In this document: positions 23,984 to 35,925 of the stretch, piece after piece
How positions within the stretch are numbered: the first letter of the stretch is position 1
How the letters are laid out: the number at the start of each line of letters is the position of its first letter
Assembly (NCBI RefSeq): GCF_932294415.1
Contig: NC_065542.1
Span: 42,993,942-43,057,941 of the forward strand
Reading direction: 5' to 3'
Length of the DNA stretch: 64,000 nucleotides
From: Quercus robur
Lineage: Eukaryota; Streptophyta; Magnoliopsida; Fagales; Fagaceae
Translations under genes and position numbers: made by a program
Notes under the pieces: model-generated
Database searches by the model: none
What the model was told of the DNA's origin: nothing
Seen by the model: the letters and a program-made list of their open reading frames with translations, nothing else

Positions 23984-24993
23984 GAGCATTCACATCAGCT
24001 CGTGTAAATTTATCATCTATTTTACATCAAAAAAGCTACTTTTTCTATTTTACACATCTATTTTTACAAAACACCCACATCAGTTCATCTATTATACACT
24101 ATATTTTATATAAATAATATTTTTATATTCTTTTTTTAATATTATTTTATCTACCGTTTCTTTTTCCAATACATCCTTTTCTTTCTTCTTTCTTTCTTTT
24201 TCTTTTATCTCTGCCGTTTCCTCTTTCTTTTCTTCCTCTTCTTTCTTCTTTCTTTCACGGTCAAAACCCAGAGGCAGCAGAGCAAGGACTCCATCAACAC
24301 CACAGCCATCACAAGCACCATAACACCTCTCCAATCCACCGATCTCCATCAACCCAGAAGCACCATCACAAGCACTCCATCAACACCGATCTCCATTAAA
24401 ACCGATCTCCATCAACACCGATCTCACCGATCTCCGTTAACCCATCACCGATCTCCGTCAACCCATCACCGATCTCCATCAACACCGATCTCCATTAAAA
24501 CCGATCTCCATCAACACCGATCTCCGTCAACCCATCACCGATCTCCATCAACACCGATTCACATCACCGATTCAAATCGCCTCTCCAATCCACGATCCAC
24601 GATCCACAATCACCGATCACCGATCAAACGATTTTGTTCTAGTGGTTGATTTTGTTGTTGATTTTGTGGTTGATTTTTTATGTTTGTAGTTGATTTTTGA
24701 TTTTGTGTCTGTGGGAGTGTGTATCAGAGGAAGAAAGAACATGATGAGGGATGGTTAGTTGTGCAGATGGAGAAGAGAGAGAAAAAAACGAGCGAACCAG
24801 AAATTATTAAAATATTGTATACACGAGCTACAGTAACCGTATATATATTCACGGTTACTGTAGCTCGTGGATAAATATACATGATTATACAAGACTTTGG
24901 AAGCACTGATGTAGAGCAATTTTGCTTCAAAATGTGTAAAAATGGTAGTTTTTTCTATTATACAAGAGTTTCCACACATTGATGTGGATGCTC
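23984..24993. mobile_element. PIF/Harbinger-like non-autonomous transposon
   Basis: Ends are GAGCATTCACATC and (reverse complement) GAGCATCCACATC, flanked by the 3-bp duplication TAA (23981-23983 and 24994-24996), as expected for PIF/Harbinger elements. The inverted repeats extend inward with lower similarity (TTTTACACAT, TCTATTATACA). The interior holds pyrimidine-rich sequence and a minisatellite. No transposase is visible. Confidence 0.6.
24356..24560. repeat. Minisatellite based on CACCGATCTCCATCAA
   Basis: About a dozen imperfect 12-18 bp units: ACCGATCTCC followed by ATCAAC, ATTAAA, GTTAACCC or GTCAACCC. It lies inside the PIF-like element. It is Ser/Pro/Thr-codon rich in some frames, but no long open frame is present. 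Confidence 0.7.
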
Positions 24994-24996
24994 TAA

Positions 24997-25561
24997 ATGT
25001 AGGATGTCACTGTAACACAAACGCAATTGTAAAAATTATAATATATTTTAATTCCAAAAAATCACTGTAGTAGCAGTATAAAAATTATATATTATTTTAT
25101 TTTAGTGGGTAATATATATTATAATAATGAGTAGAATAGGAAAATAAAAATTAAAATGTTGACTGTGTTGTTAAATGGTATTATAATTAATAAAGTTATT
25201 TTTTAAGATGGTAAAATAGAATAGAGGGAAGGTTGCTGATGGAACTATGCTCTTACCAAAAAGAAAAAAAAAATGATGGAAAAGAAAGTGAAAAAAGTAA
25301 TGGAACCAGTCCACTACCAAAAGTAGTGCTGAAAATGCATGGCCTGGCCGCCATGAAAACGCCTAAACGGTCAAACTTTTTGAAATATATCACAAACACT
25401 ACTCCACTCCCACCTCCACGTTTATTAATTAAATTTTTACACCAAAAACAAAAACTAGTGCCTTAACTTTTTAGTTTTATATAACAATAATAATAAAAAA
25501 AGCGTCAAACACATGCAAGGGAGAATCTGATTCACCAAAGTCCAGACTCCAGAGAAAAGAA
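24997..25561. other. Intergenic, upstream of phytochelatin synthase copy 2
   Basis: AT-rich. It should contain the promoter and 5' UTR of copy 2. The 77-codon frame at 25233 has no recognisable content. Confidence 0.5.
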
Positions 25562-28500
25562 ATGGCGACTCCATTGCCAGGTCTATACCGGAGATCCCTA
25601 CCCTCTCCTCCGGCAATCGAATTCGCTTCCTCCGAAGGCAAGGTTTGTACTGTTTCTCTGTCTCTGTGTGTGTGTGTGGATCTAATTGAATGAAAGAAAG
25701 TTTATGGAATGTTGTTGTTGTTAGTGTTGCAGAAGCTTTTCAGTGAGGCGCTAGGAGATGGAACAATGGAAGGGTTTTTCAAGCTCATATCGTATTACCA
25801 AACCCAGTCGGAGCCTGCGTATTGCGGCCTCGCCACCCTCTCTATGGTCCTCAATGCCCTCTCTATCGACCCCGGAAGAAAATGGAAAGGTATACTCTGA
25901 ACTCTCTCTCTAATTCATAATCCCTAATTTAATTCACTCCAATTACTGTTTCAGCAATGGGTTTTTAGTGGAAACATATTTATAGAGCTCCAATTTTGCA
26001 ATTAATGTACCTTATTATAACATATATTAGTTGATTAAAGCCAAAATACTCTATTGGTCTTTAAACTTTCAACTCTTGAGCGATCAATTTTTAGTCCCTT
26101 ATATCAAAATGATCACTTTTTGTCTGATGTCGTAGGATATTTATAAATGTACCATTTTAAGAATTTATAATACTATTTTTACGGGGTTAAAAAATAAGGT
26201 AACTTTTTTTTTTTTTCCTATAAAAAGTTTTAAAAAATATTTCCCAAACTAATGCCATTAGAACATCCGTAAACTTTTTCCAAACTTAAAAGTCACTAAT
26301 TTTAGACCCTAACAAACTTAAAATGATTGGTTTTAGTCACCATGGAATGGTGAAATGTCAGTTTTTAGTTTGGCCACATCATCTAATTCATGTGCTAAAC
26401 TTAGGGACCAATATATTTAAAGGTTTTTTTGTAGTGTAATAATATAATAGAGACAAAATTTCATAGGCAATATGGTGAGAGAGAGTAGTAAGCGATTAGA
26501 TATTAAAGACTCTTTAATTATTCAAGGAATTAGTACTCTTTTACTATACATATTTCACATTCTTTTTGGAAAATTGTTTTCTAGTTGAAAGAAATTCTAG
26601 ATTGTGTAAATTGTTGGCATTATTGATGCCTAGTTCATGGCTTCTGCCCACGGGTCTAGGGTTCTTCATGTTGTGAACTTGGGGGTTTCAATTGCAGGTC
26701 CTTGGAGATGGTTTGACGACTCTATGCTAGATTGCTGTGAGCCTTTGGCAAAGATCAAAGCTGATGGCATTACCTTTGGCAAAGTTGCATGTTTGGCACA
26801 TTGCAATGGAGCTAAGGTTGAAGCTTTTCGGACTAGTGAAAGCACCATTGATGACTTCCGCAAGTATGTAATTTGCTGTACTTCTTCAGAGGATTGTCAT
26901 GTGATCACGTCATACCACAGAGCAGTTTTTAAGCAGGTCTTGTGAGCTTATCTAAATTGCTGTCTGCTAACTAGCTATGCTTCTTTTTTGTTACGTTCCT
27001 TATTCTTCAGGATACTTTTAGAAAAACTCCTATGCCCATGAAAATGATTTACAGCTATAGAATAAATGTTTTCTGTAATGGAAAGAACAGTTAAAAGTTA
27101 ATGGTATTTATACTGTAATGTATAATGGTACTTCAGGTATGATGTATCCTTAATGTTCACTGATTGATATAGAATGATACTATGAAATTTGGTGAATGCT
27201 GATGACCTTGTTAGACACATGATTTATAAGGTATATTACCATTGTGACACATGATTTTATAGGTACATCACAATCCTGTAGTTTCAGCTAAATTAAAAAC
27301 ATTATATTACCTTTCCTTTCATAGTTATTGAATTCAGCTCAATAAGCCATACATCTGAACTAGAAAGTCAGATGCAGTCACCTAAATGATGCTTTCTGAC
27401 AACACTATTTTTTAATATTTTATTTGCTTTGTATTTTTTGTTGTTTTCTTCTTTTGAGTTAATAGGCAAGACTGATCATTTGCATTTTAGAACTATGTTA
27501 CTATTTACCTGTTAGAAATATCAATTATCAAGGCTTGAGCCCATTGTAACTAGTCTAGATTCAATTTACTAAGACTTACTTATAGTGCAAGTAAAATAAC
27601 CCAGGGTTAGTCTAGGATTATTATCTTTATATATATATATATATATATATATCCCAAATGGGCTCATTATAACACAAAATTCAAGACAGTAAATATGTAG
27701 CTGTTTGGGTTTTTTGTGTGGACATAAGCTGTCAAGTTTTGAATCATATTTATTTCTATTCTCTCTCTCTTTCTCTCTTACTCCTAACATAAATACTAAT
27801 ATGATATCAAAGCTATGTCCCAACTTCAATTCTAACATGGGATCATAGCCAAGTCTCCTGTTTGGTTCTCCAAAGGTTGGCAACTTGCTCACATGCCTCA
27901 CCATAACATTATCTTCAGCCAATATCTCCCATCAAGCGGCGCTGCTCTCCTCTGGTCATTGGTGACAATTATCATCTTCCAAGTTCCAACCACCATTTGT
28001 CACTGACCGTAGCTACCACTAGTGTTTGTGTCACTTATGTCATCCTCAAGCCACAGTTCCTCTACCGATTTCCCCTAGGCCACCGCTGCAACTGTATTTC
28101 GACCATAGTAGCCTTACTCTTGTCACAAGTATAGCTGTCCTTTAGCCTCCATCTGTCGCCAACAGTCATCATTTGCCACTGCAGTAGTTGTCTTGCATGC
28201 TCCACTCTACATCGTGCTCAATCCATTATACATTCAATCTGATCCTTCATGGCAACACTTTCCTTCTCAATTTCATATTCCAAACTCAAAGCATCTTCAA
28301 GCTTATACCTTGAGTTTGAGTAGGGATGTTAGAGATATCAAGGCTCAAGACCCAAACCTGATGTACCTAGTCTAGATTTAATGTATTAGGACCTACTTGT
28401 AGTGCATGCAAAGTAATTTTAATTCTACTTGTAGTGCAAGTAAAGTGACCCCAAAATTAGTTTATGGTTAGCCTAGGGTTAGTCAGTCTCTCCATATATA

Positions 28501-31500
28501 CATACATCCAAGGGCTTTCCCTCAAAGGCATGGGTCACCAAGCCAAATCACATTAAATTTCTTTGAGCTGCCACATTTTCTTTCTCTCTCCTCTGCCTCT
28601 CACTCTTAATCCCAACATTAATTCTAATATGGTATCAAAGCTATTTCTAAACATCAATACTAGCATTACCAAAACTATTGTAACAATTCGCTTTATTGCC
28701 TATACTAGTTTTTATGTGTTGAAACCTTTTTAGTCCATGGAATTAAAAATAAGAAATGAGAGAGAGTCTCATTATGAACTGAGTGCTGATAGTGTATGAA
28801 TTTGTTAGTGGCACCTACTTAGGTTGCATTTGGGAAAAGCTGAAAAAGACAGCTTTTTTTACTATTTAGCTTATTTTTGCTACTATTCATGGGTCTCATT
28901 GCACTTTTGGGTACTATTTATAGGTCTCACTGTACTATTTCAGCTACCTATTAGCTTTATTTATAATACTTTCAGCAAAAGGTTTTTAGTTTCAGCTAAA
29001 TAAGCTGTTCCCAAATGGACTTTTAATATTAAAATTTCCTGTGTGACATTTGGTGACAATATTCTGGTTCATGATAGGATTGTTTATATTCTTTTGTGCT
29101 TTGAAAATACAAAATTTCTTATCACTATTGTACATTTGCTTATTAGAATTTAAGAGAGCATTGAATTTCATTTTATTGTTTGGGTACAGACTGGAACTGG
29201 TCACTTTTCACCAATTGGAGGCTATCATGCTGGAAGAGATATGGTTCTCATGTTGGATGTTGCTCGATTTAAATATCCTCCTCATTGGATTCCTCTCAAG
29301 CTTCTTTGGGAGGCCATGGATACTATTGATGAAGCAACAGGACATCGTAGGGGGTATGCTCTCCTAGTTTGAACCTCCATATCAAAGTATAAGGCTGAAA
29401 ATTTTAGTCATCAAATAAACTGTATATTTTGTGACTTTTGAAACAAAATAGTATTTCTCTAAGATTCAGTAAATTTCTTTAATTTCTTTAAACTGTATAT
29501 ACTTTGTGTTTTTCTCTTTGGTGGATATCATAAGTTACCTGTTCTAATTGTGTGCATTGTTTATTAAAAATATAAATTTATGTGTGAAATATTCGTGTTA
29601 TGTGTGATATATTAAATGATTAAATTCATAATTTCCTAACAACTTAAGCTTTTGGGACAATAGATAATTTATCAATGCAATATCTTCACTTTCTAATTTC
29701 TATACATACAATTTGGTCTTAGTCCTGATGTTTGCTTTGGGTTTTCAAGTAGTATAAAAGCTTGAAAAAGGTAACATAAGTAACACATCAGTTATTTTCA
29801 TTGTTCTCTCAACCATTTTAAATTTGGTCAGCAATTTGTGCTTGCACAGCCTATGTTTAAGTATTATGATCTTGTTAGTAGCATTTGCAAGCCCAAGTAG
29901 AATAGTATTTCTTCTGAAGTGAAGAGCTCTCAGTCGTGAAGTTTAATTTCTTATTCTTATGGTCTTTACGTGAGTGGGGGACAGGCTAGTGGCAAAACCT
30001 TTTCGACTTATTTTCTGTATTTTTTAGATAAGCTAATTTGTAGATATTAATTCCTTTGTATTTTCCTTTTTGTTCTTTTTATTGGCTCATTCTTTGTACA
30101 CCTCCATGTACTAGGGTTCTATTCAAGTTCTGCCTCAGTGCCATTTTGGTTGTGTGTGTCGCATGTTATCTGTTTTGGTAGTATTCTACTTACATTCTGA
30201 AATATGCCTTTCCAGGTTTATGATTATTTCACGGCATCACAGAGCACCGTCAATCCTTTATACTCTGGTACTGTACCTGTTGGCTGGTCTATTTCATAAA
30301 ACCTTGTTATTGTGTTGCCTTACGTTAACTTTTAGTACTGGATTCTCCCCCTATGGCTCAAGGTAGTACCAAAAATTGGATAAATTGCATAACTTTTGAA
30401 AACTTTTATAACATTTGTGATGTGCTCCCTAAACTACAAAATTAAGCAAATAAGTTGAGGCCCTGTGATAAATAGCCCCTATGACCCATAATTGGTTTTT
30501 AATACTAATGGTTTTCAATACGTGTATCACATGGCCATGGGGTCCATATTTGAGCTGGGAAAAAGCAGCACAGTGTGACAAATAGTGAAAATGCCCTATA
30601 TTATCTCCTGTTCAACTTATTTGATATTTTCCTTAAACAAATACTTCAGTTTAAGTGAAGGGTTATTTAAAGGTGGTGACTTCCGGCAATTGATAATGAC
30701 TTTTGTGATAAGTGATTTTGGCTAGAAACATCCCTCTGATTCAGTTTTGTTCATTTCTTTGTTGTTTTCTTTTCTGTTTCTGCTTACTACAGATGTTTTG
30801 AACTAGCATTGCTTGTGACTGTGTATTTTGTGCAGAGTTGTAGACATGATAGTTGGAAAAGTGTGGCAAAGTACTTGGTAGAAGATGTTCCCCACCTCTT
30901 GAAGTTAGAAGATCTAAAAGATGTTCAAAGTGTACTCTCTATGGTATTCAAATCACCCCCTGCGGATTTGAGAGAATTCATTAAGTGGGTTGCTGAAGTT
31001 CGAACACAAGAGGATGGGAATGGAATTTTAAGTGAAGAGGAAAAAGGAAGGATTGGAATCAAGGTTTTCTACAGCTTCCTTGAATTCCTTGTTTATTTCA
31101 TTTAATATGTTCCTGTTTTTCTGCTAATTCTTTGAGCTGTTAAAGGGTGAACTATTTAACAGTTTCCTAGGCTTCTTCTTCCCAAAAAGATGAAAATTAA
31201 ATCAATTTCTGATTTTGAGTTTTTAAGCCTTTTGATTTCAGGAGGAGATATTGAAACAAGTACAAGAGACTGAACTATTCAGACATGTGACAAGATGGTT
31301 GTCTTCTGTGAGTTCACTTTGTAAAGACATCACATCTTTGGGTGACAAAGACAGGTTACCTGAAATTGCCGCACGTGTTTGTTGCGAAGGAGCTGAAGTT
31401 TTGACTGGGAATGTAAGGAGAATATGCTGCGGGAAAACAAATGTGAAGCTTATGAAGGCTAATGGTGAAAAGCCTGTGACAGTGGTATCTGGGACTGTAA

Positions 31501-32260
31501 TTTCTGATGGCACAGAACAAGGAGTTGATATGCTGGTTCCTTTATGTCAATTCGATCCCACTACTTTGTGTGTTTCTGATCAAGGATATTGCAGCGGAAT
31601 GTATCCATCTACAGCTGATGTTCTCACAGTGCTTTTATTTTCCCTGCCACAACATTCATGGGCTGGCATTAAAGAAGAGAAGCTACTGACAGAAATTAAA
31701 AGTCTCGTGTCAACTGACAGTCTTCCTCCTTTGCTTAAAGATGAGGTACTACACATATCCTTCAAGATTTTCTATTATTTTTTATATTGATATACTCTTT
31801 TTGATGGATCCCAGATTTGGGGTTTCACACATTGTTCTTCAATTTTAGAGTTTCAAGCTTCTCTTAGATTTTCCTTTTGATACTTCTGTACTTATTTGAC
31901 ACTTTGTGTTCATTATCGTGAACATTGAGTTTATCTGATTATAAATCAAATTACATTTACGTATATTAAAATTTTTTTTTATATTGAAATTCGGGCCTCT
32001 TCCATTTATTTGTTTTAGTTAAGTTATGGGTTTAAGCAGCTATTTGAATGAAGTCTGGAAATCACACAGATGTCAAGATATAGAGTTGTCAATTTAGAAA
32101 TTGAAGTCTTCTGTCATATTGTTTCATGGGGTGCTTCAATCAAACTATAGCGTCCACAACAATGGGGACACTGATTTCTTAATGCCCATTACAGGTTACG
32201 TATTTGAGACAGCAGCTCCATTTTCTCATCACAGATCTTGGCACTCCTACCCCTCCGTGA
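25562..32260 (+). CDS. PCS2: Phytochelatin synthase, copy 2 (diverged paralogue)
   Basis: Eight exons: 25562-25642, 25733-25889, 26698-26936, 29190-29353, 30216-30267, 30836-31063, 31242-31745, 32195-32260. All introns are GT-AG and the product is 496 aa. Exons 2 to 6 have exactly the lengths of copy 1 (157, 239, 164, 52, 228), so the genes are paralogues. Exon 1 is 6 nt longer. The triad is present as Cys58, His164 and Asp182. Exon 2 differs at about 10 of 53 residues, so the duplication is old. Differences: exon 5 reads [13 protein letters not shown] where copy 1 has [13 protein letters not shown]; the C-terminal cysteine cluster [10 protein letters not shown] of copy 1 is reduced to [10 protein letters not shown]; the last exon ends TPTPP and is seven codons shorter. 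Intron 3 (2.25 kb) carries a TRIM and a MITE. It is probably functional, but metal response may differ from copy 1. Confidence 0.94.
27510..28665 (+). mobile_element. TRIM (terminal-repeat retrotransposon in miniature) in PCS2 intron 3
   Basis: Two LTRs, 27510-27837 (TGTTAGAAAT to CTAACA) and 28327-28665 (TGTTAGAGAT to CTAGCA), enclose only 489 bp. TGGGATCATAGCCA (27838-27851) follows the first LTR and resembles the initiator-Met tRNA primer site TGGTATCAGAGCCA. A purine-rich GAGTTTGAGTAGGGA precedes the second LTR. The 5-bp duplication TTACC flanks the element (27505-27509 and 28666-28670). The LTRs are clearly diverged, with indels and a (TA)n tract in the first, so it is not recent. No coding capacity. 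Confidence 0.78.
28822..29022. mobile_element. MITE in PCS2 intron 3
   Basis: Left end GGTTGCATTTGGGAAAAGCT and right end (reverse complement) AAGTCCATTTGGGAACAGCT, with TTA on both sides (28819-28821, 29023-29025). It resembles the MITEs at 46963-47246 and 56103-56378 in having a TTTGG core and a TWA target. It lies about 170 bp before exon 4. Confidence 0.55.
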
Positions 32261-32850
32261 TATCCTTGTTTTCTCTTAATTACTTGTAAACTAGAAGTGA
32301 TAAGAGAAAAAAAAAAAAAAAAAACTTGTACACCATAAAGTTTGGAAGGCTCTGTGAATCATGGACTATAATGGGTTGCACCATTTTGCATGATTTAAAG
32401 TACATTGTTGTAAGAAATAAAATATATACAAAGCTTATTGTTCCTCGTTGATGATGCCTTTTCTTTGTTGCATTCCCTTGCCAACATATGCTTCATAAAT
32501 ACATATCTTCCTCCATAATTTGCTTGACTATTAGCTTTTTTTGAAAAGGGTTCAAGACTTGACTATTAGCTTGGTTGATGATTTTTGTATTGTATTAAAT
32601 ATTTTTTTCCTGAGTTTTTGAAAAAATGCATTTCATTGTTCTGACCATGATAGTTCTTCAGCAATATATGAACAAACATTCCAGACTTTTAGATTGAGAC
32701 AATGTTAATTCCTCCCATATGGTGAACAAATGACACTATATATTCAATTATGCTTTTAGCTATTAAAATCATTCTTAAAAAATTCCTGATTTTTCAAAAA
32801 TTTTATTGACTACAAGAGACCAAATTAGAATAACTGAATATTCCAGGAAC

Positions 32851-33066
32851 TCAATGGTTCAAAAGCTTAAGGATCGAGCCCTTAGGAATCCCATATTGCA
32901 TCAGTGTTTTACCATCTTTGAGCACCAGTCCTTCAAGAAAAAGCATGTGGAATCTAGGGTCAATTCCATAGGCTTGGGCTTGGTAAATCTTGGTCTTCAC
33001 TCTGTACACGGTATCAACTTCCAACAATTTTGGTGATCCATCCTCCATTTCGACAAATATCTCCAT
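32851..33066 (-). pseudogene. Ubiquitin-like domain fragment
   Basis: 71 codons from the ATG at 33066. The pattern MEIFVEMEDGS, a KTKI helix start, GIDPRFHMLFLEGLVLKDGKTL and YGIPKGSILKLL follows the ubiquitin fold (compare IFVKT, KAKI, GIPPDQQRLIF, LEDGRTL, YNIQKESTLHL) but is far from ubiquitin itself and lacks the C-terminal Gly-Gly. Upstream, a splice acceptor CTGCAG and an ATG would give a longer N-terminus, but a run of six T (about 33070-33075) puts it out of frame. It could be the last exon of a larger ubiquitin-domain gene or a decaying fragment. It is convergent with PCS2. Confidence 0.5.
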
Positions 33067-33099
33067 CAGTCGAGGCACTAAAAAAGACAACTTTCAATA

Positions 33100-33823
33100 T
33101 GCCTATGTTGCTTTTCATCTGCAGGTAATGAAAAAATAAAATTAGAAGAAAGAAAAAAATTAAAATGTATGCTCTTAATTAAATGCGTAATGCGTTTGGT
33201 TAGAAGATGGAGTATATTGAAATAGAAAACCGAGGAAAAAACTTTGTAGAAACTGAATGGAAATCCAACAAATAAAAACTTTTAATCTACGAAGCAAATT
33301 GCAGGAGAGTAATTTACTAATTTACTTTGACAAGAAATAACCAAAAGACTGAGACACGGGAAAATTGCGAGTATTTATAGAAGTCTCATGAATTGTATTG
33401 TGAAGGTTCACCCGATCACATTATAGTATTATACATTAAGGATACGTTTGGTACACTGAATTAAGTTTAAGCTATTAGGTAAAGTCAAGGATCGAACTCA
33501 GGATCTCTTGATCTGATACCATGGTAAATTACCGATTGTCCCAAAAGCTTAAGCTGTTAGGAAATTACGAATTTAATCACTTAACCATAAGTCTAACATA
33601 TAATAACTAAACATATTCATTAATTTGGTTGTGAGTTATAACATTAGAATGAAACTTAACATTTATTTTAGGAAATTTTTTACTCATACAATTATATCTC
33701 TTAAAAATTGTTATTTTTAAATTTAAGAGAGATATGTGTTATTTTTTATGATTTTTTATTTTTATAATTGTTAGATGTATATGGAAAGTTTGTTTATTTA
33801 GAAATATATTAAGTTTTGAAATT
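33100..33823. other. Intergenic DNA
   Basis: AT-rich. A segment around 33480-33610 (GATCTGATACCATGGTAAATTACCG, then AAAAGCTTAAGCTGTTAGGAAATTACGAATTTAATCACTTAACCATAAG in part) looks like retroelement debris, possibly a degraded primer site in reverse. No gene is seen. Confidence 0.4.
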
Positions 33824-33828
33824 ATTGC

Positions 33829-34624
33829 TGTGGGGCCTAATAGTTTATAGGCCAGGCCCACTTGCTCATGGGAAGATCAAAGGCCCAAGCCGAAAGAGGT
33901 TATGGCCCAAGCTCAAAAATATAAGGTAAAAAATGGCCCAGAGATGCAGCCGAGGACAGTTTAGTCCTTGGCAGACCCAAAGCTCCCTTGAGAAGAGGGG
34001 TAAAAAAGAGGTATAGGAACAAATTTGTAAGGAGATCTAAAATATCTTAGGTAAGTTACCCTTACTACCCTTCCCAGATAAGACTCTGCACCTAACAGAG
34101 CCGTATTCTTCAGCTTTATCAACCATCCCCAACAATTCTGGGATTAGACTGACGGGACAAATATTAGTCTTGTAAAGGTTGACCCTACACGTGGACGAAG
34201 GACAACGAGCGTCGGCGAGTATAAAAGAGAAAGTAAGTAATCTGGATAAAGGGAGGCTGGGGAAAAATAGACAAAAAACCAGGAGCTCCCATCCCACCTC
34301 CAGGAAAAAAGACTCTAAGGAGGAAAACACCTGAACTGTGTATGCACACCACAAAAACACTCACCGCCGGGTAACCGGGGGAAGACCTTAATGCTCCTCG
34401 GAACAAGTCTGAGGAGCCCAATCCTTCAAGCTACGAAGCTGTAGGGTTTGGGTGCCCAAGCTGAACCCCTTTTTACGTAAGTTCCCCTAAAATCAGGACC
34501 GGATCATCGCCCCGTGATCAATGGCTAGCCTTTCAAACCCACTCTCTACAAATCATATTGTGAGGGATCTTCCATGTGCGAGCCCAACATCATTATTGGG
34601 CCGTTAAATAATCGTGTCCCTACA
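33829..34624 (+). repeat. 5' LTR of the 4.4 kb element
   Basis: 796 bp, TGTGGGGCC to CCCTACA, with TATA box TATAAAA at 34220-34226. Small open frames inside it recur identically in the 3' LTR (37669-38053) and are not genes. Confidence 0.95.
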
Positions 34625-34626
34625 AT

Positions 34627-34644
34627 TGGCGCCGTCTGTGGGAA
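34627..34644 (+). other. Primer-binding site of the 4.4 kb element
   Basis: TGGCGCCGTCTGTGGGAA, two bases from the 5' LTR end, as in the Tat element. Confidence 0.8.
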
Positions 34645-34861
34645 TGGCTTGCACGTTGGCACAGGTGGCGTTTGAGTCAACTCTCTAGCAAGCAGAGATT
34701 CGTGGGTTTTCCCCCATCTCCGACGACATGCAGTTGTTGTTCCGGCATAAACTTGTGCCAGGGCTTACGTCCTGTAGCGCCAACGGCACGGGCAGCTCTA
34801 GGGGCTTCCGACCTCAAGTCAGCTCTCCCCGCCCTGGTCAAGGGGCTAACCTGCGAAAAAG

Positions 34862-35925
34862 AAATTAAGTATTCAAAATGTTTTGGACAGAACCAAGGCC
34901 TTGCATGGTCCTTGGACTCAAGCCTATGGGAAAACCAAGTACTCAAAAAAGTTTTGGACAGAACCAAGGCCTTGCATGGTCCTCGGACTCAAGCCTATGG
35001 GGAAACCAAGTACTCAAAAAGTTTTGGACAGAACCAAGGCCTTGCATGGTCCTCGGACTCAAGCCTATGGGGAAACCAAGTACTCAAAAAAGTTTTGGAC
35101 AGAACCAAGGCCTTGCATGGTCCTCGGACTCAAGCCTATGGGGAAACCAAGTACTCAAAAAGTTTTGGACAGAACCAAGGCCTTGCATGGTCCTCGGACT
35201 CAAGCCCATGGGGAAACCAAGTACTCAAAAAGTTTTGGACAGAACCAAGGCCTTGCATGGTCCTCGGACTCAAGCCTATGGGGAAACCAAGTACTCAAAA
35301 AGTTTTGGACAGAACCAAGGCCTTGCATGGTCCTCGGACTCAAGCCTATGGGGAAACCAAGTACTCAAAAAGTTTTGGACAGAACCAAGGCCTTGCATGG
35401 TCCTCGGACTCAAGCCTATGGGGAAACCAAGTACTCAAAAAGTTTTGGACAGAACCAAGGCCTTGCATGGTCCTCGAACTCAAGCCTATGGGGAAACCAA
35501 GTATCCAAAAAGTTTTGGACAGAACCAAAGCCTTGCATGGTCCTCGGACTCAAGCCTATGGGGAAACCAAGTACTCAAAAAGTTTTGGACAGAACCAAGG
35601 CCTTGCATGGTCCTCGGACTCAAGCCTATGGGGAAACCAAGTATCCAAAAAGTTTTGGACAGAACCAAGGCCTTGCATGGTCCTCGGACTCAAGCCTATG
35701 GGGAAACCAAGTACTCAAAAAGTTTTGGACAGAACCAAGGCCTTGCATGGTCCTCGGACTCAAGCCTATGGGGAAACCAAGTACTCAAAAAGTTTTGGAC
35801 AGAACCAAGGCCTTGCATGGTCCTCGGACTCAAGCCTATGGGGAAACCAAGTACTCAAAAGGTTTTGGACAGAGCCAAGGCGTTGCGAAGTCCTCGGACT
35901 CAAGCCTATTGGAACGCAAACTACT
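34862..35925. repeat. 70-bp tandem repeat array, 15 units
   Basis: Units contain GTTTTGGACAGAACCAAGG, CCTTGCATGGTCCTCGGACT, CAAGCCTATGGGGAAACCAA and GTACTCAAAA. The box CCTTGCATGG starts at 34899, 34970, 35040, 35111 and then every 70 bp to 35811, with a degenerate unit at 35881. Most units differ by zero to two bases, so the array was homogenised or amplified recently. No stop codon occurs in any forward frame of the unit, so three overlapping frames of 358 to 431 codons run across it. Because 70 is not a multiple of three, each frame cycles through three peptides. I treat these as repeat artefacts. Confidence 0.93.
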
